Source of the DNA: an uncultured Selenomonadaceae bacterium
GTDB taxonomy: Bacteria; Bacillota; Negativicutes; Selenomonadales; Selenomonadaceae
DNA: 64,000 nt
Assembly: GCA_905234195.1 (NCBI GenBank)
Contig: CAJOFR010000009.1
Coordinates: 62,001 to 126,000, forward strand
Reading direction: 5' to 3'
Position 1 is the stretch's first letter; the number at the start of each line of letters is the position of its first letter. The position numbers and the translations under genes are program-made. A model generated the notes under the pieces. It had not been told where the DNA came from and ran no database searches. It saw only the letters and a program-made list of their open reading frames with translations. Shown piece by piece: positions 35,135 through 43,035 of this stretch.

Positions 35135-36196
35135 TTATCTGCCCTCCAAAAAATTTTTTATCGTGGAAAAAACTTCGTCGTTCTCCAGGCGCGTGCCGAT
35201 TGAAATTCGCAAGCAATTTTTCAAGCCCGCCGCGTCCGGCGAAAAATATCTGACGCCAATCCCCAGCGACTCAAGGTGCTCATTCAGTTCAGCCGCGCGA
35301 GCAAGACGAATCAAAATAAAATTCGTGTTCGACGGAAAAACTTCGACGCCGTCCAGCGAACTCAACCGCCCTGCCATTCTTTGACGTTCGGCGACAATCA
35401 TTTGTATACGCGGAATAAATTCATCGCGCATCTGATAAATTATGTCCGCCGCCGCGAGGCTGAGGGTGTTCATGTGGTACGGCATAAAAGTTTTTGAAAT
35501 CATCTTCGTGACTTCGGCTTGGGCGATCATGTAGCCGACGCGCGCGCCCGCCATTCCGTACGCCTTAGAAAAAGTTCGTGCGACAATCAAGTTAGGATAT
35601 TTCGCGACGAGATTCACCGCGCTCCTGCCGTAAAATTCCACGTAGGCTTCGTCGAGCAGGAAGGCGCAATCAATCGACGCGGCAATTTTTTCAACCTGCG
35701 CGATAGTCAGCGCGTTGCCGGTGGGGTTGTTGGGGTTGCAGACGACGGCAAGACTAGCATTGACTTCGCGTATTTTTTTTATGAACTCGTCAACATTCAA
35801 GTCAAATTTTTCGTCGAGGTCGAAGGGCGCGGCCTGAGCCTCCGCCGCCTTCGCGTAAATTTTGTACATAGAAAAACTCGGTTGCGGGTAGACGATAGTC
35901 TTATCGCCGCCGCCGAAGGCGTGAAAAATTTTTTCTATAATTTCGCTGGAGCCGCCGCCGATTAAAATTTGCGACTTGTCGACGGAAAAATTTTTGGCTA
36001 TCTGTTCGACGAGCGAATAATATTCTTCATTTGGGTAACGATTAAACGCGACGTAAGACAGCCGATTAATTACGCGCTCTTCGACGAGCGGCGGCAAGTT
36101 CAGCGTCGACTCATTCGCGTTGACTTTGATGCGATAATCTTTTTCGACTCCGTCATAAGACGGCATTTTTTCCAAATCTTTTCTGTAATTCAGCAT
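35135..36196 (-). CDS. hisC: Histidinol-phosphate aminotransferase
   Basis: PLP-dependent fold-type I aminotransferase, 353 aa from the ATG at 36196. NESTLNLPP near the start, VVCNPNNPTGN, DEAYVEFYG and the PLP-lysine segment RTFSKAYGMAGARVGYM are diagnostic. The TTG at 36208 lies within the GGAAG ribosome-site region, so the ATG is preferred. Coupled to hisB. Confidence 0.92.
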   Translation of the reverse strand: MLNYRKDLEKMPSYDGVEKDYRIKVNANESTLNLPPLVEERVINRLSYVAFNRYPNEEYYSLVEQIAKNFSVDKSQILIGGGSSEIIEKIFHAFGGGDKTIVYPQPSFSMYKIYAKAAEAQAAPFDLDEKFDLNVDEFIKKIREVNASLAVVCNPNNPTGNALTIAQVEKIAASIDCAFLLDEAYVEFYGRSAVNLVAKYPNLIVARTFSKAYGMAGARVGYMIAQAEVTKMISKTFMPYHMNTLSLAAADIIYQMRDEFIPRIQMIVAERQRMAGRLSSLDGVEVFPSNTNFILIRLARAAELNEHLESLGIGVRYFSPDAAGLKNCLRISIGTRLENDEVFSTIKNFLEGR

Positions 36197-36222
36197 AACA
36201 ACTTCCAACCTCTAATCCCTAG

Positions 36223-37653
36223 TTACCAGGCTTTGATACCTTCCTTATCGGGCATGATATTTTTATCGAAAACAGGTTCGTCGACTCCGCGCTTTTTCTG
36301 CGAAACATAATCGTCAAGCGCAATGAAAGCGTACTTGCCGAGCCGCGCGATAGCGTAAAGGTTCGTCAAGCAGAGGAAGCCCATAAATAAATCCGCGCTT
36401 TCCCAAACAAGACCTAAGTCCGCAAAACTGCCGAACAAAACCATAAGAACAACACCGCACCTAAAAATATTCATGGCGTTTCTTGCAATCGCGCTGGGCA
36501 AAAATCCGGACTCGTCGCCCTCAAAAAAAGCGATATTGACTTCGCCGTAATAATAGTTGCCGACAATCGAACTGAAGGCGAAGAGAAAAACTATTATCGC
36601 CAAAATATGCGGCGCAAAACTTCCGTAGACGCTGGCAAGGGACGCTTGCACGAGAGAAACGCCCGTCAACATACCGCCGACAGCGTAAATATCCGTGAGC
36701 AAAATCGAAAACGCCGTTGCCGAACAAACAAGCCACGTATCGACGTAGACGCCGAAAGACTGAATCAGACCTTGACGCGCGGGGTGTTTACCCGAAGCAG
36801 TGGCAGCCGCATTCGGCACGGAACCTTCGCCCGCCTCGTTGGAGAACAAGCCGCGCCGTACGCCCGTCATGAAAACCACGCCTATTCCTCCGCCCACCGC
36901 CGATTGAGGCGTGAAGGCGTCGTGGATTATCAGCGCGAACATTGCCGGAACTTTGTCGATATTCATGATGACGATTATTAGAGCTGACAACAAATAAAGT
37001 CCCGCCATGCTCGGCACTAACATTTCCGTGAATTTTGCAATTCGTGTCGCGCCGCCGAAAATTATCGCCGCCGTTAAAATTGCCACAGTCACCGCCGTTA
37101 TCGCTTTGCTGAATCCGAACGCCGTTTCGACAGATTGCACGATTGTATTTGCTTGCACTGAAACATAAATTAATCCGAACGTTATAGAAATTAAAATTGC
37201 GAAAAGTTTTGCGATTTTTGGTTGGCGCAGTGCGTTTTTCAGATAATAAGCAGGTCCTCCGAAAAATGCTCCGTCTCCGCGAGGAATTTTATAAATCTGC
37301 GCGAGTGTGCTCTCAACAAAACCGGTAGCACAGCCGATAAACGCGACAATCCACATCCAAAAAACTGCGCCGGGTCCTCCGGTAACAATCGCAATGGCAA
37401 CGCCCGCAATATTCCCGACACCGACGCGCGACGCCGTCGAAACACAAAAAGCTTGAAAGGCACTAATCTCCTTGCCGGTAGTTTTCATGCCCGCGCTCCC
37501 GAAAATTAATTTCACCATTTCGCCGAGCATTCTAAGCTGAACAAATTTTGTTCGCAACGTAAAAAAAATCCCCAAGCCGATCAACGCGATAATAATAACG
37601 TAAGTCCAAAGCACATCGTTGACGGCATTAATTAGCGTGTGTAAAATCCCCAT
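36223..37653 (-). CDS. Sodium:alanine/glycine symporter family (AGCS) transporter
   Basis: 476 aa, AGCS family: VLWTYVIIIALIGLGIFFTLR, STASRVGVGNIAGVAIAIVTGG and GVRRGLFSNEAGEGSVPNAAA. A frame starts at 37701, but AAGGGG lies 6 bases before the ATG at 37653. The Shine-Dalgarno sequence is part of one arm of a 9-bp inverted repeat in the leader (37660-37715). It precedes hisC by 26 bases in the same direction. Confidence 0.88.
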   Translation of the reverse strand: MGILHTLINAVNDVLWTYVIIIALIGLGIFFTLRTKFVQLRMLGEMVKLIFGSAGMKTTGKEISAFQAFCVSTASRVGVGNIAGVAIAIVTGGPGAVFWMWIVAFIGCATGFVESTLAQIYKIPRGDGAFFGGPAYYLKNALRQPKIAKLFAILISITFGLIYVSVQANTIVQSVETAFGFSKAITAVTVAILTAAIIFGGATRIAKFTEMLVPSMAGLYLLSALIIVIMNIDKVPAMFALIIHDAFTPQSAVGGGIGVVFMTGVRRGLFSNEAGEGSVPNAAATASGKHPARQGLIQSFGVYVDTWLVCSATAFSILLTDIYAVGGMLTGVSLVQASLASVYGSFAPHILAIIVFLFAFSSIVGNYYYGEVNIAFFEGDESGFLPSAIARNAMNIFRCGVVLMVLFGSFADLGLVWESADLFMGFLCLTNLYAIARLGKYAFIALDDYVSQKKRGVDEPVFDKNIMPDKEGIKAW

Positions 37654-37659
37654 AAAAAA

Positions 37660-37715
37660 CCCCTTCCCGATACTTATAAAACCCGTACAATTATAACACA
37701 AAAGTTGGGAAGGGG
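37660..37715 (-). promoter_or_regulatory. Inverted repeat spanning promoter and ribosome site of the AGCS gene
   Basis: CCCCTTCCC (37660-37668) and GGGAAGGGG (37707-37715) are perfectly complementary. Read on the minus strand, the second arm is followed by six T and the ATG, and contains the AAGGGG ribosome site. The 38-base loop contains TATAAT (37695-37690). It can serve as terminator for the upstream methyltransferase transcript and could hide the ribosome site in read-through RNA. Confidence 0.5.
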
Positions 37716-37726
37716 GAATATTTTAT

Positions 37727-38494
37727 TTAGATTTTTGCGCGCTGGCGGGCGGCTTCGGAAATAATTATCGCGGCGGAAGTGGCGACGTTCAGACTTTCAG
37801 CCGAGCCGGACATGGGGATAAAAATTTTTTCTGCCGCGCCGAAAATCTCCGCCGAAACTCCGCTTGCCTCACTGCCGAAGACCACCGCAGATTTTTTCGT
37901 GAAATCGTGGTTGAAATAAAATTCCGCCGAAGTGTCCAACGCCGCCGCCAATACTTCCACGCCGGAAAATTTCATCGCCCGCAAAAATTCTTGCCGCGAC
38001 AATTTTATTATCGGCAGGGTGAAAATTGCGCCCATAGACGCGCGCACGACTTTCGGGTTAAAAATTTCCGCCGAATCCTCCAGCAAAACGACTCCGCATC
38101 CAAAAGCCTCCGCCGTTCGCAAAATTGTCCCGACGTTGCCGGCGTCGTGTACCGCGTCCATTGCCACGACCAAAAATTTTTTCAGCACGTCTTCGAGCGC
38201 AGAAAATTTTTGTCGCACGACGAGCAGAACCCCTTGCGGGGTTTTCGTGTCGCTGATTTTTTCAAAGTCCCGCTCCGAAATTTCGTACATTGGCGCGATT
38301 TTTTCCAGCCGCCCCAATAATTTTTCGGCGCGCGCAGATTTTAGAAAGTCCGCCGTGAAAAATCCGAACTCGACCTGCGAAAAATCCGCCGCCATTTCGC
38401 ACAGCCGCAACCCTTCCGCGACGAACAAGTTTAATTCCGCGCGGAATTTTTTCAGCTTGAGTTTCTGCGCGATTTTTAATTTTGCCCGTGACAA
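37727..38494 (-). CDS. TrmH/SpoU-family RNA 2'-O-methyltransferase
   Basis: SPOUT methyltransferase of 255 aa. It has an N-terminal substrate-binding region (FVAEGLRLCE), then the knot domain with motif 1 DAGNVGTILRTAEAFG, motif 2 VFGSEASGVS and motif 3 IPMSGSAESLNVATSAAI. It uses SAM to methylate ribose in rRNA or tRNA; the target position is not readable. The start is TTG at 38494 with GAGGCGG 6 bases upstream, one base after the stop of the preceding gene. Confidence 0.88.
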   Translation of the reverse strand: MSRAKLKIAQKLKLKKFRAELNLFVAEGLRLCEMAADFSQVEFGFFTADFLKSARAEKLLGRLEKIAPMYEISERDFEKISDTKTPQGVLLVVRQKFSALEDVLKKFLVVAMDAVHDAGNVGTILRTAEAFGCGVVLLEDSAEIFNPKVVRASMGAIFTLPIIKLSRQEFLRAMKFSGVEVLAAALDTSAEFYFNHDFTKKSAVVFGSEASGVSAEIFGAAEKIFIPMSGSAESLNVATSAAIIISEAARQRAKI

Positions 38495-38495
38495 T

Positions 38496-39032
38496 TCAAG
38501 CCGCCTCGAAAGATTTTACGAAGTTCGTCAGCTCGGCGGTGAGGTCGTCCAGCGTCGCGGCGTAATTAAATTCCTGCGCGATAGAATTAATTTCCCGCTC
38601 CAGTTCGTCGAAAGTCAAGCCGGATGATTCTGCGGCGTCAAAAATTTTCCCGTCGACTTCCCCGCAAAAATCCACGAGCCGATTATAAAAAATGTTATAA
38701 CGATTCTCAAAAAGAATGTGCGTCCAATATTTCCACAGCCCCATTTTCAACGCGGGGAGATTTTCAAACTCGACGGAATTAAAATTAATCGCCGCGCTAA
38801 TTTCGATCTGATTCAAGTCACGCTTTGCCCAATCGATAATCGCGTTTTCGTTGGAAAATTTTTCGTCGGGGGGGAGCTTGCCTATTTCCTGCACGACGAT
38901 ATTTCTCATGACGTTGACGAAGGGCAGGTTAAAATAATTCGTGGCGGCGGCTCGACAAATTTCCCGCTCGTGTCCCGTCAAATTTCCGCAGGGATTAATT
39001 TCCTTGTGCCGCAAAAATTTTTCAACACTCAT
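38496..39032 (-). CDS. Hypothetical protein
   Basis: Soluble, mostly helical protein of 178 aa without a recognised domain. TTGGAG lies upstream of the ATG at 39032 (MSVEKFLRHKE); a frame from 39086 reaches into the flagellin terminator region and is less likely. The conserved-looking pieces are NPCGNLTGHEREICRAAATNYF and GLWKYWTHILFENRYNIFYN. It is immediately upstream of the TrmH-family gene and probably co-transcribed. Function unknown. Confidence 0.6.
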   Translation of the reverse strand: MSVEKFLRHKEINPCGNLTGHEREICRAAATNYFNLPFVNVMRNIVVQEIGKLPPDEKFSNENAIIDWAKRDLNQIEISAAINFNSVEFENLPALKMGLWKYWTHILFENRYNIFYNRLVDFCGEVDGKIFDAAESSGLTFDELEREINSIAQEFNYAATLDDLTAELTNFVKSFEAA

Positions 39033-39094
39033 TTTCAAAACTCCAATCTTTTTTCTAATTTTAAACGGCGGCGGGGATTTTGGCAAGAAAAAAA

Positions 39095-39120
39095 TCCTCC
39101 TGCGTCTAAGGCAAGGAGGA
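39095..39120 (-). terminator. Hairpin 3' of flagellin gene
   Basis: TCCTCCT (39095-39101) and AGGAGGA (39114-39120) form a 7-bp stem. On the minus strand it is followed by seven T, a good terminator for transcripts coming from flagellin. On the plus strand the second arm is the Shine-Dalgarno sequence of the small ORF at 39129. Confidence 0.55.
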
Positions 39121-39128
39121 AACTTACA

Positions 39129-39221
39129 ATGGTTTCAAGAACAATTTATGATACGCAAGCCGCTCGTCAGCAAACTCGCGGTATCAACGAATTTATTAAA
39201 CGAATGAATCGGTTGTTTTAA
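39129..39221 (+). CDS. Possible 30-residue peptide downstream of flagellin
   Basis: MVSRTIYDTQAARQQTRGIN... ending NRLF, 30 aa, basic, with AAGGAGGA 8 bases before the ATG. The same position in the next two repeat units has ATGs at 39251 (24 codons) and 39374 (21 codons) whose reading frames have diverged, so only unit 1 looks intact. The strand is opposite to flagellin. It may be a real micro-protein, a leader peptide, or chance in a repeat of terminators. Confidence 0.35.
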   Translation: MVSRTIYDTQAARQQTRGINEFIKRMNRLF

Positions 39222-39580
39222 AAAGTTTTCTCCCCCGAAGAGGAGCTTCGATGGTAGTTTATACCTTCCCTAACACGCAATCTGTTTTCAGATTTGCGGT
39301 ATCGGCAAATTTATTAAACGAATGAATCGGTTGTTTTAAAAAGCTTCCTCCTCCAATCCGTAGAGGAGGTTCGATGGTAGTAAATTTTATAATAACGCAG
39401 AAATGCTTTCTTGCACTCTGCGATATCACCTTGAGTTGAATGAATGAATAAATTTAGATGAGTGCGGGGCAGAGACCGCCGACTTTTGCCGACGATCCCA
39501 CCCAAGTTTGTTTTTCACTACCTGTTTCTAGTGGCCGGCGTCCGGAAACTAATCCCTAACCCCTGACCACTAATTTCTAA

Positions 39581-41740
39581 TTACTGGAGCAAGCTAAGGA
39601 CTGCAGATGCATTCTGATTAGCCTGCGCAAGCATCGATTGTGCCGCCTGCAAGAGGACGTTGTTCTTCGTGTAAGTTGTCATCTCTTTTGCCATATCGGC
39701 ATCGCGGATTGAACTTTCGGCCGCTTGCGTGTTCTCAGCGGACGTCGTCAAGTTGCTGGAGGTGTATTCGAGTCTTGCTTCGATTGCGCCAATCGTCGTC
39801 TGCTGATCGAGAGCTTTTGCAAGAGCGTTGTCGAGTGCTGAAACCGCCGCATTCGCACGTTCTTGAGTTGTAACTTGAATCGTGGAGCCATCCGAACCCT
39901 TCAAACCGAGAGCTTCTGCACGCATATCACTCAAACCAACAGAAATTGATTGACTTGCCCCCGCGCCGACATGCAATTTCAGCGAATAATCTTCGGACTT
40001 GTTCGCCGCAAAAATAGTCGTCTTGAAAGCGTTGAGGAACTCATTAGTCGTCTTTTTAACTTGACCTTCGCTGTTGCTTATGCTGATATTCAAGCCGGAA
40101 ATTTGATTGCTGAGCCCGGACTTTAACGCCGTAACAGTAAGACCTTTTTCGTTGTCGGCAGTGTAGGTCATATCATTTGCCGCACTGAGACCAATATCAT
40201 TGCCGGAATGAACGAGCGATCCGCCTGCAACTGAAGTTAAATAAGCAACCGCATAGTTCACGGATAAAGTCGGAGTTGTGCCGCCTGCGAGAGGAAGGTA
40301 GCCTTCAGTAATGTACGTCGCCGCGAGGCTGGACGGAGCGTAGGCCGCGCCCGCCTGATTCGTTACAGCAGAACCAGAGACTGCCGTCGCTATACCTCCG
40401 CCATTGACAGAGCCGTCTGTTGTGCTTGCAGTTGCTACAGTCAATGTCGGTGTCTCGTTCGGGGTGGTGGCTGTACTGCTAACTCGTGCAGTAGTAATGG
40501 TTGCTTTGAGTGAGTTATTGATTGCCGTCGAAAGTGAAGCATTGTTGCCACCGTTGGAATCAATGAAAAATTGTCCTGCCGCAGTATCCGAATCGAAAGA
40601 AAACTTAGCAAGATTTTGGATAGAGTTGCCCAGATCATTCGCCATATTTTTTACTAACGCCGGATCAAGCTCGCCCAGTCCCTTATCCGTAGTACTATTC
40701 GTTGAAAATGTATACGTTTTAGTATCGGAAGCCCCCGTATCGTCATAAACGGTAAACGTGAAAGAAGCTGATACCGTTCCTGTACTGGCGGAAGATTTTA
40801 ATTTGGTAGCTTCCAAAGTTTTTTGGATGTCATTTTTCAAAAACTCAATAGCTTTACCGGTGTTATAAACATAACTGGTTGTCGAATCGGAACCGATTAA
40901 ATCATTTTCGGCGAGGACACGCGCAGATTTAGAAGTTTTGATATCGTCTGCAGTCTTTCCACCCTTCATCACGCTTATGAGTTTTCCTTCGCCCGTCGTG
41001 TCGTTTGTAATTTGGGTAGTTGCAGTAGCAGTTGTCACGTCAGTAATTTCCATGAGGTTTGCCGGTCCGAAAACCCTGCCCGCGTCGAGACCATTAAGGT
41101 TGCTGAAAATATCTTCAAGCGTCGAGTTTCCAACGGTATAGGTTGTGCTATAGGTCTGCCCGTCCTTAACGAAAGATGCGGTCACTTTGTCTGTGGAAGA
41201 AATTTCGAGACTTTCACCTTTGCGATTCTTCAAGCTAACCAGAGTATCTGCACCGTTGGTATCCTTTGCAAGAGACTGATTTGTAATTGCGGTATAGGTT
41301 GCGTCACCCGCTTGAGCCTTTGAACCCTCGACGAGATATTTGCCATTGAACGTAACAAGAGCGTTGTCGTCAATCTGGTCGATGAATTGATCAATTTCTT
41401 TTTGAATAGTTTTGCGGTCATCGTCAGTATTGGTATCGGTTGCCGCGTTAATTGCTTTTTCCTTAAGGGTTTTAAGAATTTCGATTGTGCTGGAGACCGC
41501 GCCTTCAGCAGTTTTCATCATGCTGGAGCCGTTTTGGGTGTTTTGATTCGCCTGGTCGAGAGCACGAATCTGGACACGCATGCGCTCGGAAATAGCGTAC
41601 CCCGAAGCGTCATCTTGTGCGCTGTTGATTTTCATACCGCTGGAAACTTTAGCGAGAGATTTCTGTAATGCGCTGCTGTTGCTGTTAAGAGTATTCAAAG
41701 TACGAACCGCAGCCATGTTGTTTTTAACTACCATTGCCAT
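39581..41740 (-). CDS. Flagellin, long form
   Basis: Flagellar filament subunit, 719 aa. The N-terminal D0/D1 region (MAMVVKNNMAAVRTLNTL, SGMKINSAQDDASGYAISER, QNGSSMMKTAEGA) and C-terminal D1/D0 (GAIEARLEYTSSNL, AESSIRDADMAKEMTTY, NNVLLQAAQSMLAQANQ) are classical. Between lie about 440 Ser/Thr/Ala-rich residues with almost no Cys or Trp, forming surface domains. AAGGAGG lies 7 bases before the ATG at 41740; an upstream frame to 41887 is leader. The stop lies beside a CCCTAA repeat (39543-39580). A glycosyltransferase gene sits divergently upstream, so the filament may be glycosylated (inference). Confidence 0.93.
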   Translation of the reverse strand: MAMVVKNNMAAVRTLNTLNSNSSALQKSLAKVSSGMKINSAQDDASGYAISERMRVQIRALDQANQNTQNGSSMMKTAEGAVSSTIEILKTLKEKAINAATDTNTDDDRKTIQKEIDQFIDQIDDNALVTFNGKYLVEGSKAQAGDATYTAITNQSLAKDTNGADTLVSLKNRKGESLEISSTDKVTASFVKDGQTYSTTYTVGNSTLEDIFSNLNGLDAGRVFGPANLMEITDVTTATATTQITNDTTGEGKLISVMKGGKTADDIKTSKSARVLAENDLIGSDSTTSYVYNTGKAIEFLKNDIQKTLEATKLKSSASTGTVSASFTFTVYDDTGASDTKTYTFSTNSTTDKGLGELDPALVKNMANDLGNSIQNLAKFSFDSDTAAGQFFIDSNGGNNASLSTAINNSLKATITTARVSSTATTPNETPTLTVATASTTDGSVNGGGIATAVSGSAVTNQAGAAYAPSSLAATYITEGYLPLAGGTTPTLSVNYAVAYLTSVAGGSLVHSGNDIGLSAANDMTYTADNEKGLTVTALKSGLSNQISGLNISISNSEGQVKKTTNEFLNAFKTTIFAANKSEDYSLKLHVGAGASQSISVGLSDMRAEALGLKGSDGSTIQVTTQERANAAVSALDNALAKALDQQTTIGAIEARLEYTSSNLTTSAENTQAAESSIRDADMAKEMTTYTKNNVLLQAAQSMLAQANQNASAVLSLLQ

Positions 41741-42160
41741 TTTAATTTCCTCCTTGGCTATCTCTGTAGATAATGTATCCTTACAGCGGATCCTTCCGCC
41801 GATAATAGGTAAGCCTTGACAAAATTCCGACCGTCGTCGAAATTCCTTCGAGCCGCCACGCGTATGCGGTCGACGCCAAAAACTCACGTATTAACTTTTT
41901 TTGGATACTACCATCGAAGAATTAAAATGACAGGAGCTCGCAACACAACTGCGGTTCGCCGTCAATATGTAACGGGCTTTCAAACCAACCCGCTTTTTTT
42001 TATTTTTGTTCGCCGAAATTTTAACTTCCGGTCTTTGAAAACTATATCGAATATTTTTTCGGGGAACTTAAGCATTTTTTTTAAAAAAGTTAAAAATTTT
42101 TTTGCGGGCGGAAATTTTGCTGGTATAATCAGAATTATTCGGACTAAGGGGGAGAAAATT
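41741..42160. other. 420-base intergenic region upstream of flagellin
   Basis: Holds the flagellin leader, with a GCGGA-tcct-TCCGC hairpin (41786-41799), and the promoter of the glycosyltransferase. It also has the 13-mer CTTCGATGGTAGT on the minus strand (41919-41907), which recurs in the repeat units downstream of flagellin. No convincing sigma-28 promoter was found in the flagellin direction. A plus-strand frame from the ATG at 41927 runs into the glycosyltransferase but has no ribosome site. Confidence 0.5.
42102..42129 (+). promoter_or_regulatory. Promoter of the glycosyltransferase gene
   Basis: TTGCGG (42102-42107), a 16-base spacer and TATAAT (42124-42129), 32 bases before the TTG start at 42161. 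The -35 is imperfect. Confidence 0.5.
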
Positions 42161-42844
42161 TTGATTGACGAAAAAAAAATCGCGTTCATTACGTGCGTGA
42201 ACAGCGATTATTGGTACGACGAGTGCGTTTTGTATTTGAGGCACTTGAAAATTCCGGAGGGCATGACCGCTGAAATTATTCCGGTGCGCGGCGCGGCGTC
42301 AATGACTGCCGGATATAATTCCGCGATGAAAAATTCCGACGCGAAGTACAAAATTTATCTGCACCAAGATACTTTTATCGTGAACAAAAATTTGGTTGCC
42401 GACCTGCTGAAAATTTTCGCCGATAAGTCAATCGGCGTCGTTGGGGTTATCGGTTGCATGAGCTTGCCGAAAACCGGCGTGTGGTGGGACGGCTTGCGGA
42501 CTGTTGGCAGGGTCTTGCACGCCTGCGAGCCCGAAAGTGTCGTTGATTCGGAGTGCGCCGAGCCCGAAGGGGATTTTCAAGATGTCGAGTCTGTTGACGG
42601 GCTTTTTTTGGCGACGCAGTACGATTTATTTTGGCGGGAAGATTTATTCGACGGCTGGCATTTGTATGACACGTCGCTTTGCAAGGAGATGCAACGCGCG
42701 GGCTATCGTGTTGTCGTGCCGAATCAGTCTGCGGATTTTTGGTGCATTCATTGCCCGAAGGAAAAGCCGCTTGATCCGAATTATCGCAAGTACCAAAAAA
42801 TTTTTCTGCGCGAATACGGCTCCGAACTCCACCCGGAAGTCTAG
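42161..42844 (+). CDS. Glycosyltransferase, Glyco_tranf_2_5 (STELLO-like) family
   Basis: 227 aa GT-A-like protein: IAFITCVNSDYWYDECVLYL at the start, PVRGAASMTAGYNSAMKNS, the acidic YLHQDTFIV motif, GVWWDG and VDGLFLATQYDLFW. The family occurs near surface polysaccharide and flagellar genes. AAGGGGGAG lies 7 bases before the TTG at 42161, which is preferred to the long in-frame extension back to 41816. It is divergent from flagellin, so flagellin glycosylation is a reasonable guess. The stop TAG begins another repeat tract. Confidence 0.78.
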   Translation: MIDEKKIAFITCVNSDYWYDECVLYLRHLKIPEGMTAEIIPVRGAASMTAGYNSAMKNSDAKYKIYLHQDTFIVNKNLVADLLKIFADKSIGVVGVIGCMSLPKTGVWWDGLRTVGRVLHACEPESVVDSECAEPEGDFQDVESVDGLFLATQYDLFWREDLFDGWHLYDTSLCKEMQRAGYRVVVPNQSADFWCIHCPKEKPLDPNYRKYQKIFLREYGSELHPEV

Positions 42845-43035
42845 TGACTAGGGATTAGTAAAAGTAAAAGGAGGCCGTCATGGATGACGGCCATGCCCGC
42901 GCTGATTGCGTGATGCAATCTCAGCGGGCGTTTTTCTTTTGCTACTTTTCTTTTCCAGATGCTAAATTTAAAAAGAGAAAAAATTTTTAGAAAAAAAAAT
43001 CTCTAACCCCTAACCCCTAAAAACTAATCCCCAGA
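42842..43035. repeat. Dispersed composite repeat, copy 3 (inverted)
   Basis: Outer tracts TAGTGACTAGGGATTAG (42842-42858) and TCTCTAACCCCTAACCCC (about 42990-43010) flank a core at 42862-42962 in the opposite orientation to copies 1 and 2. Stems: GGCCGTCA/TGACGGCC (42873-42892), GCCCGC/GCGGGC enclosing GATTGC-gtgat-GCAATC. The inner hairpin equals copy 1's GGTCGC/GCGACC with both arms changed together. Confidence 0.75.

Larger units (their letters stand above)
39095..39450 (+). repeat. Three diverged tandem units, each hairpin + SD + short ORF
   Basis: Units start near 39095, 39225 and 39345 (period about 125 bases). Units 1 and 2 share a 40-base block (AATTTATTAAACGAATGAAT and flanks, at 39189-39223 and 39308-39342); unit 3 has a decayed version near 39430. 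Each has a purine-rich GGAG site paired or pairable with a 5' pyrimidine arm (39095/39114; 39230/39242 weak; CCTCCTC 39347-39353 with GAGGAGG 39363-39369), followed by ATGGT. Confidence 0.65.

Noticed and set aside
41798..41805. GCCGATAA resembling a sigma-28 -10
   Set aside because: It points away from flagellin, and no TAAA lies at the required distance upstream.
41816..42160. N-terminal extension of the glycosyltransferase frame
   Set aside because: It covers the promoter and an AT-rich region, has no ribosome site, and AAGGGGGAG marks the TTG at 42161.
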